Shown here: positions 41,437 to 51,923 of the stretch, piece by piece
How positions within the stretch are numbered: the stretch's first letter is position 1
How the letters are laid out: each line of letters begins with the position of its first letter
Assembly: GCA_947243795.1 (NCBI GenBank)
Contig: OX365942.1
Span: forward strand, 681,523 to 745,522
Length of the DNA: 64,000 bases
DNA from: Saccharomyces uvarum
Taxonomy: Eukaryota; Ascomycota; Saccharomycetes; Saccharomycetales; Saccharomycetaceae
Direction: 5' to 3'
The notes under the pieces: generated by a model
The model's input: the letters and a program-made list of their open reading frames with translations, nothing else
The model's database searches: none
Told to the model about the DNA's origin: nothing
Program-made: the position numbers and the translations under genes

Positions 41437-42315
41437 ATGCCTAAAACTAGTTACTTGGACAAAAATTTTGAATCTACATATTACAATAAAATACGTCCCT
41501 CTTATCCACAATCTTTGGTCAATGAGGTAGTATCTTTCCACAGGGGCCCATGCAAGGATTTGGTGGATGTCGGATGTGGTACAGGAAAGGCAACTTTTCT
41601 CTTTGAGCCCTATTTTGAAAAAATCACTGGCGTTGACCCATCTTCCGCCATGCTCTCGATTGCAGAGAAAGAAAAGGCTGAACGTAAATTGGGTGACAGG
41701 GTTAGATTCATTAACGCCCTTGGTGAAGACTTATCCAGCATTGAGCCAGGAACTGTTGATATGGTTATCAGCGCGGAGGCAATTCATTGGTGTCAGCTGG
41801 GAAAGCTATTTCAACAAGTTTCTTCTGTATTACGCAGAGATGGAACTTTTGCATTTTGGTTTTATATTCAACCGGAATTCGTGGATTTTGCTCCAGAAGC
41901 TTCAAATGTATATTACAAATATTGTTGGAGTAAGGATTACATGGGCAAATACTTCGATAACAACCAAAGAGAAGTTTTAATAAATTATGGTGGCGAAAAG
42001 CTACGTTCTTTATTACCAGAGAGATTTAAAGATGTTGAGATGACCATTTATAACCCTTCAGACCCAGATACATCAACAATCACGGCTGAAAATAATAACT
42101 TTCTTTGGCGCACAACTATCACCTTGGCGCAATTAAAGCAGTTTGTAAAAAGCTGGAGCATATACGCTTCTTGGACTAGGGACCATCCTGGTGAACCAGA
42201 CATAGCAGATATATTTATAAATGAAATGAAAGAGGTTTGTCATTGCAAGAATTTGGATTTACCGTTTAAGGTAGAGTGGTCTACATTCTATTACTTATGT
42301 AGGAAGAAGGACTAA
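41437..42315 (+). CDS. CRG1: SAM-dependent methyltransferase Crg1
   Basis: 292 residues, against 291 in S. cerevisiae. This is a class I methyltransferase: motif I LVDVGCGTGKATF begins at about residue 42, acidic strand-2 residue in GVDPSSAML, and the SAEAIHWC block. In S. cerevisiae Crg1 methylates and so detoxifies the drug cantharidin and affects lipid homeostasis. Related proteins are trans-aconitate methyltransferase-like. It is the last gene that keeps the S. cerevisiae chromosome VIII order, displaced from BAT1 by the OAF3-like gene. Confidence 0.93.
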   Translation: MPKTSYLDKNFESTYYNKIRPSYPQSLVNEVVSFHRGPCKDLVDVGCGTGKATFLFEPYFEKITGVDPSSAMLSIAEKEKAERKLGDRVRFINALGEDLSSIEPGTVDMVISAEAIHWCQLGKLFQQVSSVLRRDGTFAFWFYIQPEFVDFAPEASNVYYKYCWSKDYMGKYFDNNQREVLINYGGEKLRSLLPERFKDVEMTIYNPSDPDTSTITAENNNFLWRTTITLAQLKQFVKSWSIYASWTRDHPGEPDIADIFINEMKEVCHCKNLDLPFKVEWSTFYYLCRKKD

Positions 42316-43428
42316 GTATTACTGATGTCTAAGTGATTTTACGAGTGTCTATCAATGTATTATCATTTCTTTCTTCCCACAATCCCACCCCAAATAAGCT
42401 ATATATTTCAATTCCATATCACGTTTGCTTCCTTATAACCCACTGCCTTTGCACAAATATCTAGTGGTTGAATATTCTTGTTTCTTTGTAGGCTTGCTAA
42501 AAAGTCTAGTTCTAATCGAATGTTAGACAGAATATACCTCACTATTAGAGTCACATCAGCTTGTAATCTGAAAGAGCAGGTAGCAGGTAACGCGAGATCA
42601 GCTAAAACGCGTTATCAAGCAGACGTAACCAAACTACTGATGAGAAAATAATGGTAAGGAAAGGCTTGTAGTTATTTCAGGATTTCGAAGTGCCAAACCC
42701 TTAGAGCTGATTGCGTATGCCGGATGTGCATTAATTTTTTTTTTGGATTTCGGTGCTCGAACTCCGAAATTTTTCTATGCCAGGCGTAAATCGAAATAGT
42801 TTCAAGACCATTATGTAGGTGAAATTGAAAATTTTTGGCGGTTGGCCTAACAAACGATGTGTTTTCAAGATACTATAGAAATTGGTTTGCCGATCGATGT
42901 CGTGTTCAAGGCTACTGTAGTAGGTTACTTTGAGTTTACATTGTTACCGAAATCTTAGCATCCCGCTCTTACTGTAGCGATCGAGAAAGGAATGCGTGCG
43001 TGTAAGACTGACTACTTAAACTATCCTGCGGTTTCGTTTGATGCGCTTTTTTTACTTATTAAAGCATCGAAATGAGGCAACTGCCAGAGAAAATTATCAC
43101 GCACACAAAATAACCGGATGTCCACGTTACCCACATATACGAAACAAAAACAGAGGATTGTCGCTCAGCAGACAAGAGACCCTGAGATTATAGACGTTTC
43201 ACCAAGACTTCCCCCATGCCGAGCGCGGATATCCCAGTCTCCAGCCATGCTTGGTATCTGTGCGTTTTCTATTCGTGGAGAGATTCAATGAAATAAAAAA
43301 ATGAATATTTTGACTTGGAAGCCAGAACGCACCCATCTTTGTGTATAACGATATCTCGAGGGGCGCTCGCATTTCCACCGTACCATCGATATAATCAAAA
43401 TCATAAATCTGGTCATCACTCGGATAAT

Positions 43429-43436
43429 ATCACATG
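43429..43436. promoter_or_regulatory. Cbf1-type site upstream of BDS1
   Basis: ATCACATG fits the Cbf1 consensus RTCACRTG, 340 bp upstream of BDS1. Cbf1 with Met4 and Met28 drives sulfur genes. Confidence 0.55.
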
Positions 43437-43550
43437 ACATTTAAGTGCCATTCTCTGGGTTCCAAAGTAGCATCAGCATCAGTATCAGCATCCCCCCGTA
43501 AAAAGATCGTAATACGAAACCTCGCGTAATAACTTCTCACCGTTCCTTAG

Positions 43551-43558
43551 CCACAGTT
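43551..43558 (-). promoter_or_regulatory. Met31/Met32-type site upstream of BDS1
   Basis: CCACAGTT is the reverse complement of AACTGTGG, the Met31/Met32 core, 218 bp upstream of BDS1. Together with the Cbf1-type site it resembles a sulfur-regulon promoter. Confidence 0.55.
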
Positions 43559-43684
43559 AGCACTCGTAAAAGCTGCTTTTTATTTTTTATTCAACTGGCC
43601 ATATTGCATGCGCGCCAGTGTTCGAACTAATGCCACTGTTTTTCGAGAAATACGCAAGTGAAATGGCTCCTGTAAGCGCAATGG

Positions 43685-43692
43685 TATAAAAG
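43685..43692 (+). promoter_or_regulatory. TATA box of BDS1
   Basis: TATAAAAG lies 91 bp upstream of the BDS1 ATG. Confidence 0.6.
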
Positions 43693-43775
43693 AAAGACCC
43701 TGCAATTAGGTCAAGGAAAGCCATTGCCTCCAGAATGTGGCTTCATAAGGACACGCAACCGAATATAAAGCAACT

Positions 43776-45707
43776 ATGGGAGACTTAAACAAATCTGCTG
43801 CACCCAAAGGGCCTCAACCATCAACGCTGCGCGCTAACTCCGATTTCGCAAAGAAGTTACCTTTTCAGGACCGCCGCGACTTCGAAGAAGCAGTGCGCGG
43901 CTTCGTTGCTACAGTACCCGATGCCCTGGTACCTGGCCATGGCCCTGGCGAGCGACCAGCGTGGAGCATGAAACCATTTGAATTTATTAAGGAGAATGAG
44001 GCCGCAGATACTGTGAACCCTAGTTTATGGAGGCAGGCTCAATTAAACGCGATCCATGGCCTCTTCAAGGTGACCGAGCGTATCTATCAAGTACGCGGGT
44101 TTGACATCTCGAACATGACCGTGATCGAAGGCGATACATCTTTAATCGTGATCGATCCGCTCTTTACAACCGAGACAGCCCATGCTTCGTTGGATCTTTA
44201 CTTCCAGCATCGCCCACGCAAGCCGGTCGGCACTGTGATATACACTCACAGCCACTCAGACCATTTTGGTGGTGTGAAGGGCGTGGTTAACGAGGCAGAT
44301 GTTATTGCTGGCAAGGTAAACATAATTGCTCCCGCTGGATTCATGGAGAGCGCAGTTGCCGAAAATATCTTGGCAGGCAATGCTATGAGTCGACGCGCCC
44401 AATTCCAATTCGGTATGCTACTGCAGACCGGTGTTCGAGGACTGGTTGACACGGGCTTGGGAAAGACGAGCGCCCGTGGAACAAATACACTAATCGCTCC
44501 AACTGTCACCATTAACAATACCAAAGAAGAACACACCATTGACGGGGTAAAATTTGTGTTCCAGCTTGCCTTGGGCTCAGAAGCACCTTCGGAAATGCTC
44601 TTATATCTACCGCAGTTCCGTGTGTTGGACATGGCAGAAGATGTGACGCACTGCATGCATAACCTTTATACTATCCGGGGTGCCGAGATACGTGACGGTA
44701 ATCTGTGGTCGAAGTACATCGATGAGGCACGAGTGTCCTTCGGGGACAAGACTGACGTGCTCATCGCGCAGCATCACTGGCCCACTGTCGGACGTAAACG
44801 CGTTAATGATTTATTGAAGAAGCACCGTGATACGTATAAATTCATCCACGACCAGTCACTGCGTCTACTGAACCATGGCTACACAGCAGAAGAAATCGCA
44901 GAAACGCTTCGCATGCCTGCGAGCCTCGAGCAAGAATGGTCTACGCGCGGCTACTACGGCACATTGCGCCACAACGCCAAGGCAGTGTATCAGAAGTACC
45001 TTGGCTGGTACGATGCCAACCCCGCCAATCTTAACCCCTTACCACCGGTGGCATATGCGAAGAAAACCATCGAGTACATGGGTGGTGCTGACGCAGTGCT
45101 GGACCGCGCAAGAGAGGACTTCAAAAGAGGCGAGTTTCGCTGGGTTGCCAGTGTGGCAAACCAAGTCGTCTATGCCGAACCTGAAAACGAGCAGGCCCGC
45201 GAATTAGGTGCTGATGCCCTCGAGCAGTTGGGGTACCAGGCAGAGTCAGGTATTTGGCGTTGCGCCTATCTGGTAGGTGCGATGGAGCTGCGTAATGGCG
45301 TGCCAAATATTCCAAGCATCACCAAAAACATTGGCGACTTGACTAAAGCGGTTAGCAACGACTTGTTATTCGACTTTTTGGCTGTACGTCTTGACGGGAC
45401 CAGAGCTGAAGGCATAACTTCAGTCATCAACTGGCACTTTGCCGATTTGAACGAGCATTTCGTCATGTCACTTGAGAACTCTGCCCTTACTCACACCATC
45501 GGTCAGCATCAGGGAGCAGACGTTAGCGTAAGGCTGGACCGAGGTACGCTCGATGCAATCCTGCAGAAGAAAACAACTTTTGCTGAGGCGGCGAGTACTG
45601 GCAAGGTGGTGATTGATGGCGACAGCTCAAAGCTCGAAGAGTTGTTTTCTTTGTTAGATAGTTTCGAGCTTATGTTTCCCATAGTTGAACCAAGGAAGAA
45701 TAATTAG
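43776..45707 (+). CDS. BDS1: Alkyl/aryl sulfatase Bds1, bacterial-type metallo-beta-lactamase fold
   Basis: 643 residues, near the 646 of S. cerevisiae Bds1. Metal ligands of the metallo-beta-lactamase fold are intact: H158-S-H160-S-D162-H163 in THSHSDH. A middle dimerisation region and a C-terminal SCP2-like domain complete the SdsA1-type alkylsulfatase layout. It hydrolyses alkyl sulfates such as SDS and can supply sulfate. The gene is a known bacterial acquisition in yeasts, and its coding sequence is noticeably more G+C-rich than the A+T-rich flanks. In S288C it sits at the left end of chromosome XV, so here it occupies a different chromosome end. Cbf1- and Met31-type sites lie upstream. 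Confidence 0.95.
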   Translation: MGDLNKSAAPKGPQPSTLRANSDFAKKLPFQDRRDFEEAVRGFVATVPDALVPGHGPGERPAWSMKPFEFIKENEAADTVNPSLWRQAQLNAIHGLFKVTERIYQVRGFDISNMTVIEGDTSLIVIDPLFTTETAHASLDLYFQHRPRKPVGTVIYTHSHSDHFGGVKGVVNEADVIAGKVNIIAPAGFMESAVAENILAGNAMSRRAQFQFGMLLQTGVRGLVDTGLGKTSARGTNTLIAPTVTINNTKEEHTIDGVKFVFQLALGSEAPSEMLLYLPQFRVLDMAEDVTHCMHNLYTIRGAEIRDGNLWSKYIDEARVSFGDKTDVLIAQHHWPTVGRKRVNDLLKKHRDTYKFIHDQSLRLLNHGYTAEEIAETLRMPASLEQEWSTRGYYGTLRHNAKAVYQKYLGWYDANPANLNPLPPVAYAKKTIEYMGGADAVLDRAREDFKRGEFRWVASVANQVVYAEPENEQARELGADALEQLGYQAESGIWRCAYLVGAMELRNGVPNIPSITKNIGDLTKAVSNDLLFDFLAVRLDGTRAEGITSVINWHFADLNEHFVMSLENSALTHTIGQHQGADVSVRLDRGTLDAILQKKTTFAEAASTGKVVIDGDSSKLEELFSLLDSFELMFPIVEPRKNN

Positions 45708-46544
45708 CATTCTTTGCTTCCCGGTTTAAATTTGTATCTTAGTTCATAAAAATGTGTCTATCTTGTATCCATTATATTTTATATTCTGCATCTTGGACAT
45801 ATCTATAGGTTTCCTTTGATACCCAAAGGGTTTTTAGCTGATCTCGTAAACGAACCACAAATCATAGAATTGGGGTTTTGGGTTTAAGTAAGTGGTGATA
45901 ACACTACAAATTGCTGTTGGCCTTGGCCATATGCTTTTAAAATTAACCGCGCACCGAATTTGAATTATTAATGTTCGAACTCACTCTTTTTTTTCATCGA
46001 CCGTCGTTTCAGAAAAACTGTAAAAGAAGCAAAGCTCTAGGAATATCTTCCAGTTAGAACTCTGCAAATGAATGTATTATAGTGCCTGCCTTTGTGTAGT
46101 AACTAATCCTATACAAGTACGGGCAAATGGACTTGGCAGAGCCGCCATAACAACTAAAACAATGATGGCTACCACTATTGAAGTCCTGTGGCTTCACAGT
46201 CGAACGCTAGCGTAAGGGAACCCCGATAACTTAACTGACCCACTCGTGTTCACCGGGTGGCTCAGACATGTTGGGCTCTTTTCCTATTACACTCTGCTTT
46301 TCCAGTGCGTGTGTCAAGAATCTAAGGATACGAAAAGAAAGGCTAACAGACGTCTAGAGGGCAGTATAAGGTCCCCATATCTGCGGTGCCATTTACTCTA
46401 TAAAATACTAAAAGAAATGATTACTTATCGTATTCTGTATGTACGTACATCAAAAGAATGGTCTTATAGCTTTTGGTCAGACTGAGAAAATAATTTTGAA
46501 AACGGCAGTGGATATATCAGCTCTGAACTGTAAAGGCTAGTATT
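45708..46544. other. BDS1 to DAL5-type transporter convergent spacer
   Basis: 837 bp between two convergent genes, long for a yeast terminator region. A 79-codon open frame at 46246-46485 has no recognisable similarity. It may hold eroded sequence. Confidence 0.5.
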
Positions 46545-48209
46545 TTAATGGCTAAACCTAAAATCCAATCTACGTGAACCGGTATCCGTAGTTACATTTA
46601 TATAGTGCTCCCTTTCTTCTTCAGGCATTGCGTTCCAAATTTTATCTCTCTTACGGTTAACATGTATATAGAAAAGCTTACTTCCAATCAACAAAGGAAA
46701 CATGGCGAGAGAAAGGCCAAACAAAACCGAATTACCCTTGTGATATAGTGGTTGATCACTTTTTTGGTAAATGTTCGAGGATATTATCAAACCGGCTTGA
46801 ACAAACATGTTGTATAATGAAGCAGAAACTGTTCTCGTTTTTATCGAGTGTGAATTTCTAGAACACATGGAAACGCAAATGGCATGGATATATGGATTTC
46901 CTAATAGCAATGTGATAATGATGTATGTTCCCCATTTATTAACCATGGTTCCTTTCCAAAAACGCAAGATGGCTAGTAACGGCACGGTGTACAAAGGCTG
47001 CAAAAGACATAGTCCTAATCTATTGTTTAGCCTCTCCGTCAAATAGGTAATGCCTAGTAATAGAACAATATGGAGAGCATATTGGGGTATGGCAAGTAAG
47101 TTAACTTGTAGAGTTTTAAAGCCAATACTCTTCAATACCAATGTCAAATACGCAGTTAATACATTCGCTGGTATGTACGCAATTAGTCCAATCAAATAAA
47201 CAGGCCATTGATGGTAGTCGGTTATTGTTTGCCATAATATCTTGAGGTTGATACCCTGTCTATTATTCATGTCACCTTTTGTGGGATCATCTCTCAAGAT
47301 TTTGTTGACAATAATGGTTTCCTCTCTATCTGTGAACCATCCTTTCTTGTTCCACGGTTTCTTAGTTTGAACAACAGATGGAACCATCAAAAAATAGGAG
47401 GCTATACCAATTGCTAGAGTGAAAAGACCCTCGATTAAAAACAACCATTGCCACCCAGCCATTCCCCCACGACCTCTCAATCTCAATACCCCGAAAGCAA
47501 GCAACGATGTAGCTATCTGTGTCAATGACAAAGTGGTCCAAAAGAGTGATAACCTAATTGATAACTCTGAGGCAGTGTAGAAGTAGGACATCCAAAGGAC
47601 CAAATCTGGCACAAAGCCTCCCTCAAGAAGGCCTAGCAGTGCCCTGCATGCATAGAATGAATGCTTATCTGTAAGCCTGCACTGCAAAATAGCAACAAGG
47701 GACCATAGAGTCATCTGGATTGGTATCCAAACATCCGCACCTAACCTCTTGGAGATCAACTGCGAAGGTAGTTCCGCGCACAAGAACGTCAAATAAAAGA
47801 TAGTGTTACCGGTATTATAATTATTTGTAGTCATATTCAAATCACCGAGCAGGTTGTCTGCCACTGCTTGCGCCAAATTACCTCGGTCGACTTGCAAAGC
47901 CACGAACATAAAGCAAGCCAAAAGCGTTACACGCCATTCCAATTTCCGCAAAAGACTTTTCTCTTCCTTTTTTGTCCATTCAAACTTAGGATCGAATCTT
48001 TCACGACACTCATAATTAGTAGATGCATATAAATTCCGGTAATAATTTTCGACTGCAGGATTTAAGAAAGGATTAGTTTTCGATTTCTCTTTATCATAAA
48101 CGTGATCTATCGATGAGTCAGAATGACCTAAAGAAAGGGTATCTTCAGTTTGGATGGTTGTTTGATCTTTCGTAACCTCAATGCGAGTATCCTCTTCCTT
48201 GTATGTCAT
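46545..48209 (-). CDS. DAL5-family anion:cation symporter, intact counterpart of S. cerevisiae YOL163W/YOL162W
   Basis: 554 residues from the MTYKEEDTRIEVTKDQ methionine; the frame is open to an ATG at 48269, which would add 20 residues. About 90 polar N-terminal residues precede twelve predicted membrane helices. The charged loop RLGADVWIPIQMTLWSLV, GLLEGGFVPDLVLW and the family blocks of the allantoate permease group (Dal5, Seo1, Soa1, Tna1) are present. From memory the N-terminus matches YOL163W, which with YOL162W is a broken copy beside BDS1 in S288C. Here the gene is whole and convergent with BDS1. The substrate is unknown; neighbours suggest an organic sulfur compound. A Cbf1-type site lies upstream. 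Confidence 0.85.
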   Translation of the reverse strand: MTYKEEDTRIEVTKDQTTIQTEDTLSLGHSDSSIDHVYDKEKSKTNPFLNPAVENYYRNLYASTNYECRERFDPKFEWTKKEEKSLLRKLEWRVTLLACFMFVALQVDRGNLAQAVADNLLGDLNMTTNNYNTGNTIFYLTFLCAELPSQLISKRLGADVWIPIQMTLWSLVAILQCRLTDKHSFYACRALLGLLEGGFVPDLVLWMSYFYTASELSIRLSLFWTTLSLTQIATSLLAFGVLRLRGRGGMAGWQWLFLIEGLFTLAIGIASYFLMVPSVVQTKKPWNKKGWFTDREETIIVNKILRDDPTKGDMNNRQGINLKILWQTITDYHQWPVYLIGLIAYIPANVLTAYLTLVLKSIGFKTLQVNLLAIPQYALHIVLLLGITYLTERLNNRLGLCLLQPLYTVPLLAILRFWKGTMVNKWGTYIIITLLLGNPYIHAICVSMCSRNSHSIKTRTVSASLYNMFVQAGLIISSNIYQKSDQPLYHKGNSVLFGLSLAMFPLLIGSKLFYIHVNRKRDKIWNAMPEEEREHYINVTTDTGSRRLDFRFSH

Positions 48210-48401
48210 TGTTATGGTAGCTTTACACACCTTATACTCAACTTCTTCTGTATATAATTTGAACAGCAAGGGAGGAACTGGACGAAAAAGAAGTAAACTA
48301 TAGCTTCTAATCCAACGCTATATATCATTAAGATGCTTTATGTTTATGGCATATAAAAAGTCTTTGTCAAGGTAAAGAGTTTGAGAGCCACTGGGATATT
48401 T

Positions 48402-48449
48402 CACAACCACAACTACAACCACAACTACAACCACAACTACAACTACAAG
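48402..48449. repeat. CAACTACAACCA-type short tandem repeat in the transporter promoter
   Basis: About four imperfect 12-bp units of CAACCACAACTA type, 190-240 bp upstream of the DAL5-type gene start. On the minus strand it is a GTT/GTG-rich run that may be in the 5' leader. Confidence 0.85.
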
Positions 48450-48539
48450 CAAGCAATTAGTAAAGGTAGTACTATAGCCATTTGGTACTTTATTGAGAAC
48501 AGATATCAATGTGTGACTTGCAGTTCTCGTTCACCTTCA

Positions 48540-48547
48540 GTCACATG
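48540..48547. promoter_or_regulatory. Cbf1-type site upstream of the DAL5-type transporter
   Basis: GTCACATG fits RTCACRTG and lies about 330 bp upstream of the transporter start. It parallels the site in front of BDS1. Confidence 0.45.
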
Positions 48548-48549
48548 AA

Positions 48550-51500
48550 ATTACCATGAAGCCTTGCCTCATCCGCTGCGCAAGCCCCACCAACCTCGAT
48601 GATAATTGTTTTTTTTTGACGTCGCGGCGTGCGCCACAATGATTTGGTTCGAGGAATTCTGTGTTATCTCGCAAAATGCTTGAAGTAGACTTTCTATCTG
48701 CCCCACAAGAATTTTACTACCTATCAACGTACTGATACGCCTTGAGGGTGCCTTTTTTTAACCGGAGTGAGATCTATCACGGGATAACAAGGCGGTACGA
48801 ACTAATTGTGGCAGATTCGGTGTGTTAATGTTGAAAAAAAAAGGCTCCATTTAACCGGATTTGGGGCATAGATACAGTACCAGAAACTATGTATGTAATC
48901 TTTGTATATGGACCCTCCAGGGGGATAGGTGGGACCCTTCTCGTACAATTACTTTTTTCCGGTGGTAAATTCACTATGGAATGGCTTTTCTCCAGTTGTG
49001 GAAATATCATTTTTCTGGGGTCGAGGCAAAAATTCGAAGAAAAGGTCCAAGGAACTGAAACCAGACCTACAGATAGAGACAATTTGAATAGGGCCTCTAT
49101 GAAACGGCTCTATTGGCAAATCAGAAGAAATCTTAGGTACTCTTGAACAAAAGTAGAAATACAGCCGAAAAAAAAGATGATATCATTAACGCGATAAATG
49201 GGAAGAAGAGCACTCGCTCTTATTAAGGTCTTTTCAATCAACTGCAAACGAAACGGAAAGCACTGCGCTATATGTTGGCGCTTTGCAAAATACTAATTTG
49301 GCTTTTAGATTGTTCGTGCTGTATGGCTATGATTTCTGTCACATGATTTATTCTGAGAGCTCAATCCCGCACGCCACTCAAAAACATAGAAATGAAGAGT
49401 GTTTGAGCGATTAAGTATCTTTCCTTAGTTTCAGTTAGGACGAACTGATCTCACACAGCTCTAATTTTTAATTGAGTAACCCTGTACGAAAGTTCGACCG
49501 AATAGCAAATATATTATAGCGGACAAATGGCCCATAGAGAAAGTGCAAAAAAATTGGCGAACCCTCCATGCGGGAATCATAGAGATCCCACTTGTGACAA
49601 AGAATGTTGATCTTAGGCCTCAGATACAATTCCTCAGTTGCAGAACCTTATAATTCCTAGTGAAGACTGATATGTTACTTTGTAAAAACTGATTCTTACA
49701 CGTCGCCAACTAAGTTTGGGAAGCATCTAAAAACTTGCATAGGTGACGGCTGTCCAATTTCAAGTGACAGGTGCATGGGTGTATTAACCTGGAAAAATGG
49801 TCAGCCGCATACGAAAACCTTAGTTGAGCGGCCTAAGTAGGTAGCAGTAAGAGAATGCAGGTAAAATAGAGAATCTTGAGATGCAAATTATAACACATTT
49901 AGTGTGAATATTGAGATTATTAAAGTTTTCATTGGGGAGAAGTACGTTACCTCATTGGATTTGAGCTAATCACATTTAAAATATAATAAACGTTTTAAGA
50001 TCAGTGAGCTGGACGGCAAGATATCATGACATGTGTGCATATGCCGATACCAAAAATATATGGGTGCTCGAGGACGTAGAAAGTTCTTTCTTGTTACATT
50101 CCCTTGATCATGAAAGGTAAGTAAAGGTAATAGACTTCTGCATGTGCCGATTATCACAATGGGATATGAAGCAGTACTGAGGTCTATTGAATCTTTGGAA
50201 GTGAGAATGCAGAATAAGAATGATATCAGGATATTGTATAAGGTCCGTAAATTGAATTTGTAAAGACATATGAGAGAGGAGATAGCCATATTGAGCTGAA
50301 TATAATGATTAGTGTAGGGGTGGAAGCGCAAGAATCAGGGTTGTTGAACAATGATACGTTTTGATGTGGCTGTAGGAATTATGAGACATTACTAAGGGAT
50401 ATCCAGGATATCGAGAAAGAATCGTCACGCGTCTATGGAAGATCCGTTAGGTATTGAGGGATACATTGCGGTGGTGAATGACATAAAGCGAGATATATTT
50501 TACTTTCATCACCTATACATTTCGAGCTAGAACAATGGGTGTCCGCTTGCATTCAAACCGTATATTTGGACGTAGTAATATACACTGGTTCTTATTCCGA
50601 AAATGTATACCATAAGCTCAAAATCTATGGGCTCAATTAGAATAGACACCCTCCCTCCAGAATTTTGTTGTGTTTGACTATTATTTCCATATAATATAAG
50701 GAATCGCTGCCTCTGAGTTATCATCAACCTGATTTGATTACTATCATCATCCTTACGGGTGCGTGTAGGAGTGATTTAGTGCACAGAGTACAAACGGGCT
50801 GCCTTATATGGTGTACATGCCAAAGATTTTACCGCCATTTAGGAGCGGGTAGGGTATAAGCATAAGGCAAGGTATAGCTTATTGAGGGGGCCGTGTGTCG
50901 GTTAGCTATGTGGTTTAGTACAGTATATGGCATGCATTTCGGGAATAACTCGAGTTTCCAAATAGTTCAGGAGTTTCTTTCTTAAACATCTTCAGACAGT
51001 GCTGTTCTTGGTCCAGTTAGTGTGTTCGTTCCGCCAGCTGTACAGCGGAATATGGTAACCAGAAAATCAACGATGCCGCGGTAAAATGAAACGCACCTTG
51101 CAACTTAGAATGGCGGTAGCGTGATAGCTGGGTGCTTCATTATTTGATTTTACGAAGAGTTTGTACGGTCTTTTCGATACAAGTGCGCCATAATACTACG
51201 CTAGAAAAATCTTCTCCGCGTATCTCTGTGCAAATTTTTGTTTGTCTCCGTTCCTTATAGTAATCACACCATATACCATTTAGTCAATTCTCATATGTTA
51301 TAGCAACTATTAGAAACAGGAGAGACCCCCTTTGGTGCGACTATGTAGGATATACAGTTGACGTCACCTGTTTTGCAATCAATTAATTTCTTCTAACTTA
51401 AAATCCTACCTAGGATGCATTTCAAACTTAAAACTCAAAACCCAAAAAAAAGTGGGGGTGGGGTATGATCCGCATAAGCTTGAAATAGCGCGGTTGTGAA

Positions 51501-51923
51501 ATCTTGAGCGGCAGGCACACAGGCAAGGATCCCGTTAAAGCGGCGTGAGCAGCTTTAGTGCGTACAGGTCTGTTAGTGGGCTTATAGGTTGCCTTGGCGT
51601 AAACGTTCAAGGACAATATTATTAGATAATCCTAGGGGCTCCATGTCTAAAAACTTCAAGTGAAGGACAGCAGTCGTTCAAGAATTGAAACGAAAATAGT
51701 ACCGTTAATATGTGAAAACCTCCCTACGATCGAAATTTTATCGTTCCAGTGGTTTCGCACGAATGTCATTGCTGCCACACCATTCTTTTTACCTTTAGAC
51801 AATTGCCGCTATTTGAGACATATAAATTGAGAGAGCTAAACTCGACTAACTCTTTTCAGGTTCTATGGTCACTTTATTTGAGAGGTTCAACAAATAAAAA
51901 AAAAGAAAGAAAAACGAAAAAAT
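48550..51923. other. 3.4-kb gene-free accessory spacer
   Basis: No intact gene found on either strand. A short frame at 48889-49146 starts with a GxSRGIGG motif like the N-terminus of short-chain dehydrogenases but soon loses resemblance. Between about 49860 and 50500 the plus strand is poor in C. At 50763-50774 GTAGGAGTGATT matches part of the box repeated near the telomere. An inverted repeat TTCCGC-N10-GCGGAA is at 51029-51050. The last 500 bp are the HXT promoter. Confidence 0.5.
51452..51464 (+). promoter_or_regulatory. Mig1-like sites upstream of the HXT gene
   Basis: An A8 run is followed by GTGGGGG and overlapping GTGGGGT, matching the Mig1 pattern of an A/T box plus GYGGGG. They lie about 470 bp upstream of the HXT start. 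HXT13-type genes in S. cerevisiae are repressed by glucose. Confidence 0.5.

Larger units (their letters stand above)
42316..43775. other. CRG1-BDS1 intergenic region
   Basis: 1.46 kb with no credible gene. The BDS1-proximal 350 bp hold Cbf1-type, Met31/32-type and TATA elements listed separately. The distal 1 kb shows nothing I can name. Confidence 0.55.

Noticed and set aside
46246-46485. 79-codon open frame between BDS1 and the transporter
   Set aside because: No recognisable similarity, and it lies in a convergent 3' region, so chance is the simplest explanation.
50340-50720. Possible Ty4- or Ty5-like LTR starting TGTTGAACAATG
   Set aside because: Only the first few bases look LTR-like, and no matching CA end or known internal block was recognised.
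51029-51050. Inverted repeat TTCCGC-N10-GCGGAA as a zinc-cluster factor site
   Set aside because: It is 870 bp from the nearest start codon, with six-base arms only; such pairs occur by chance in a window this size.
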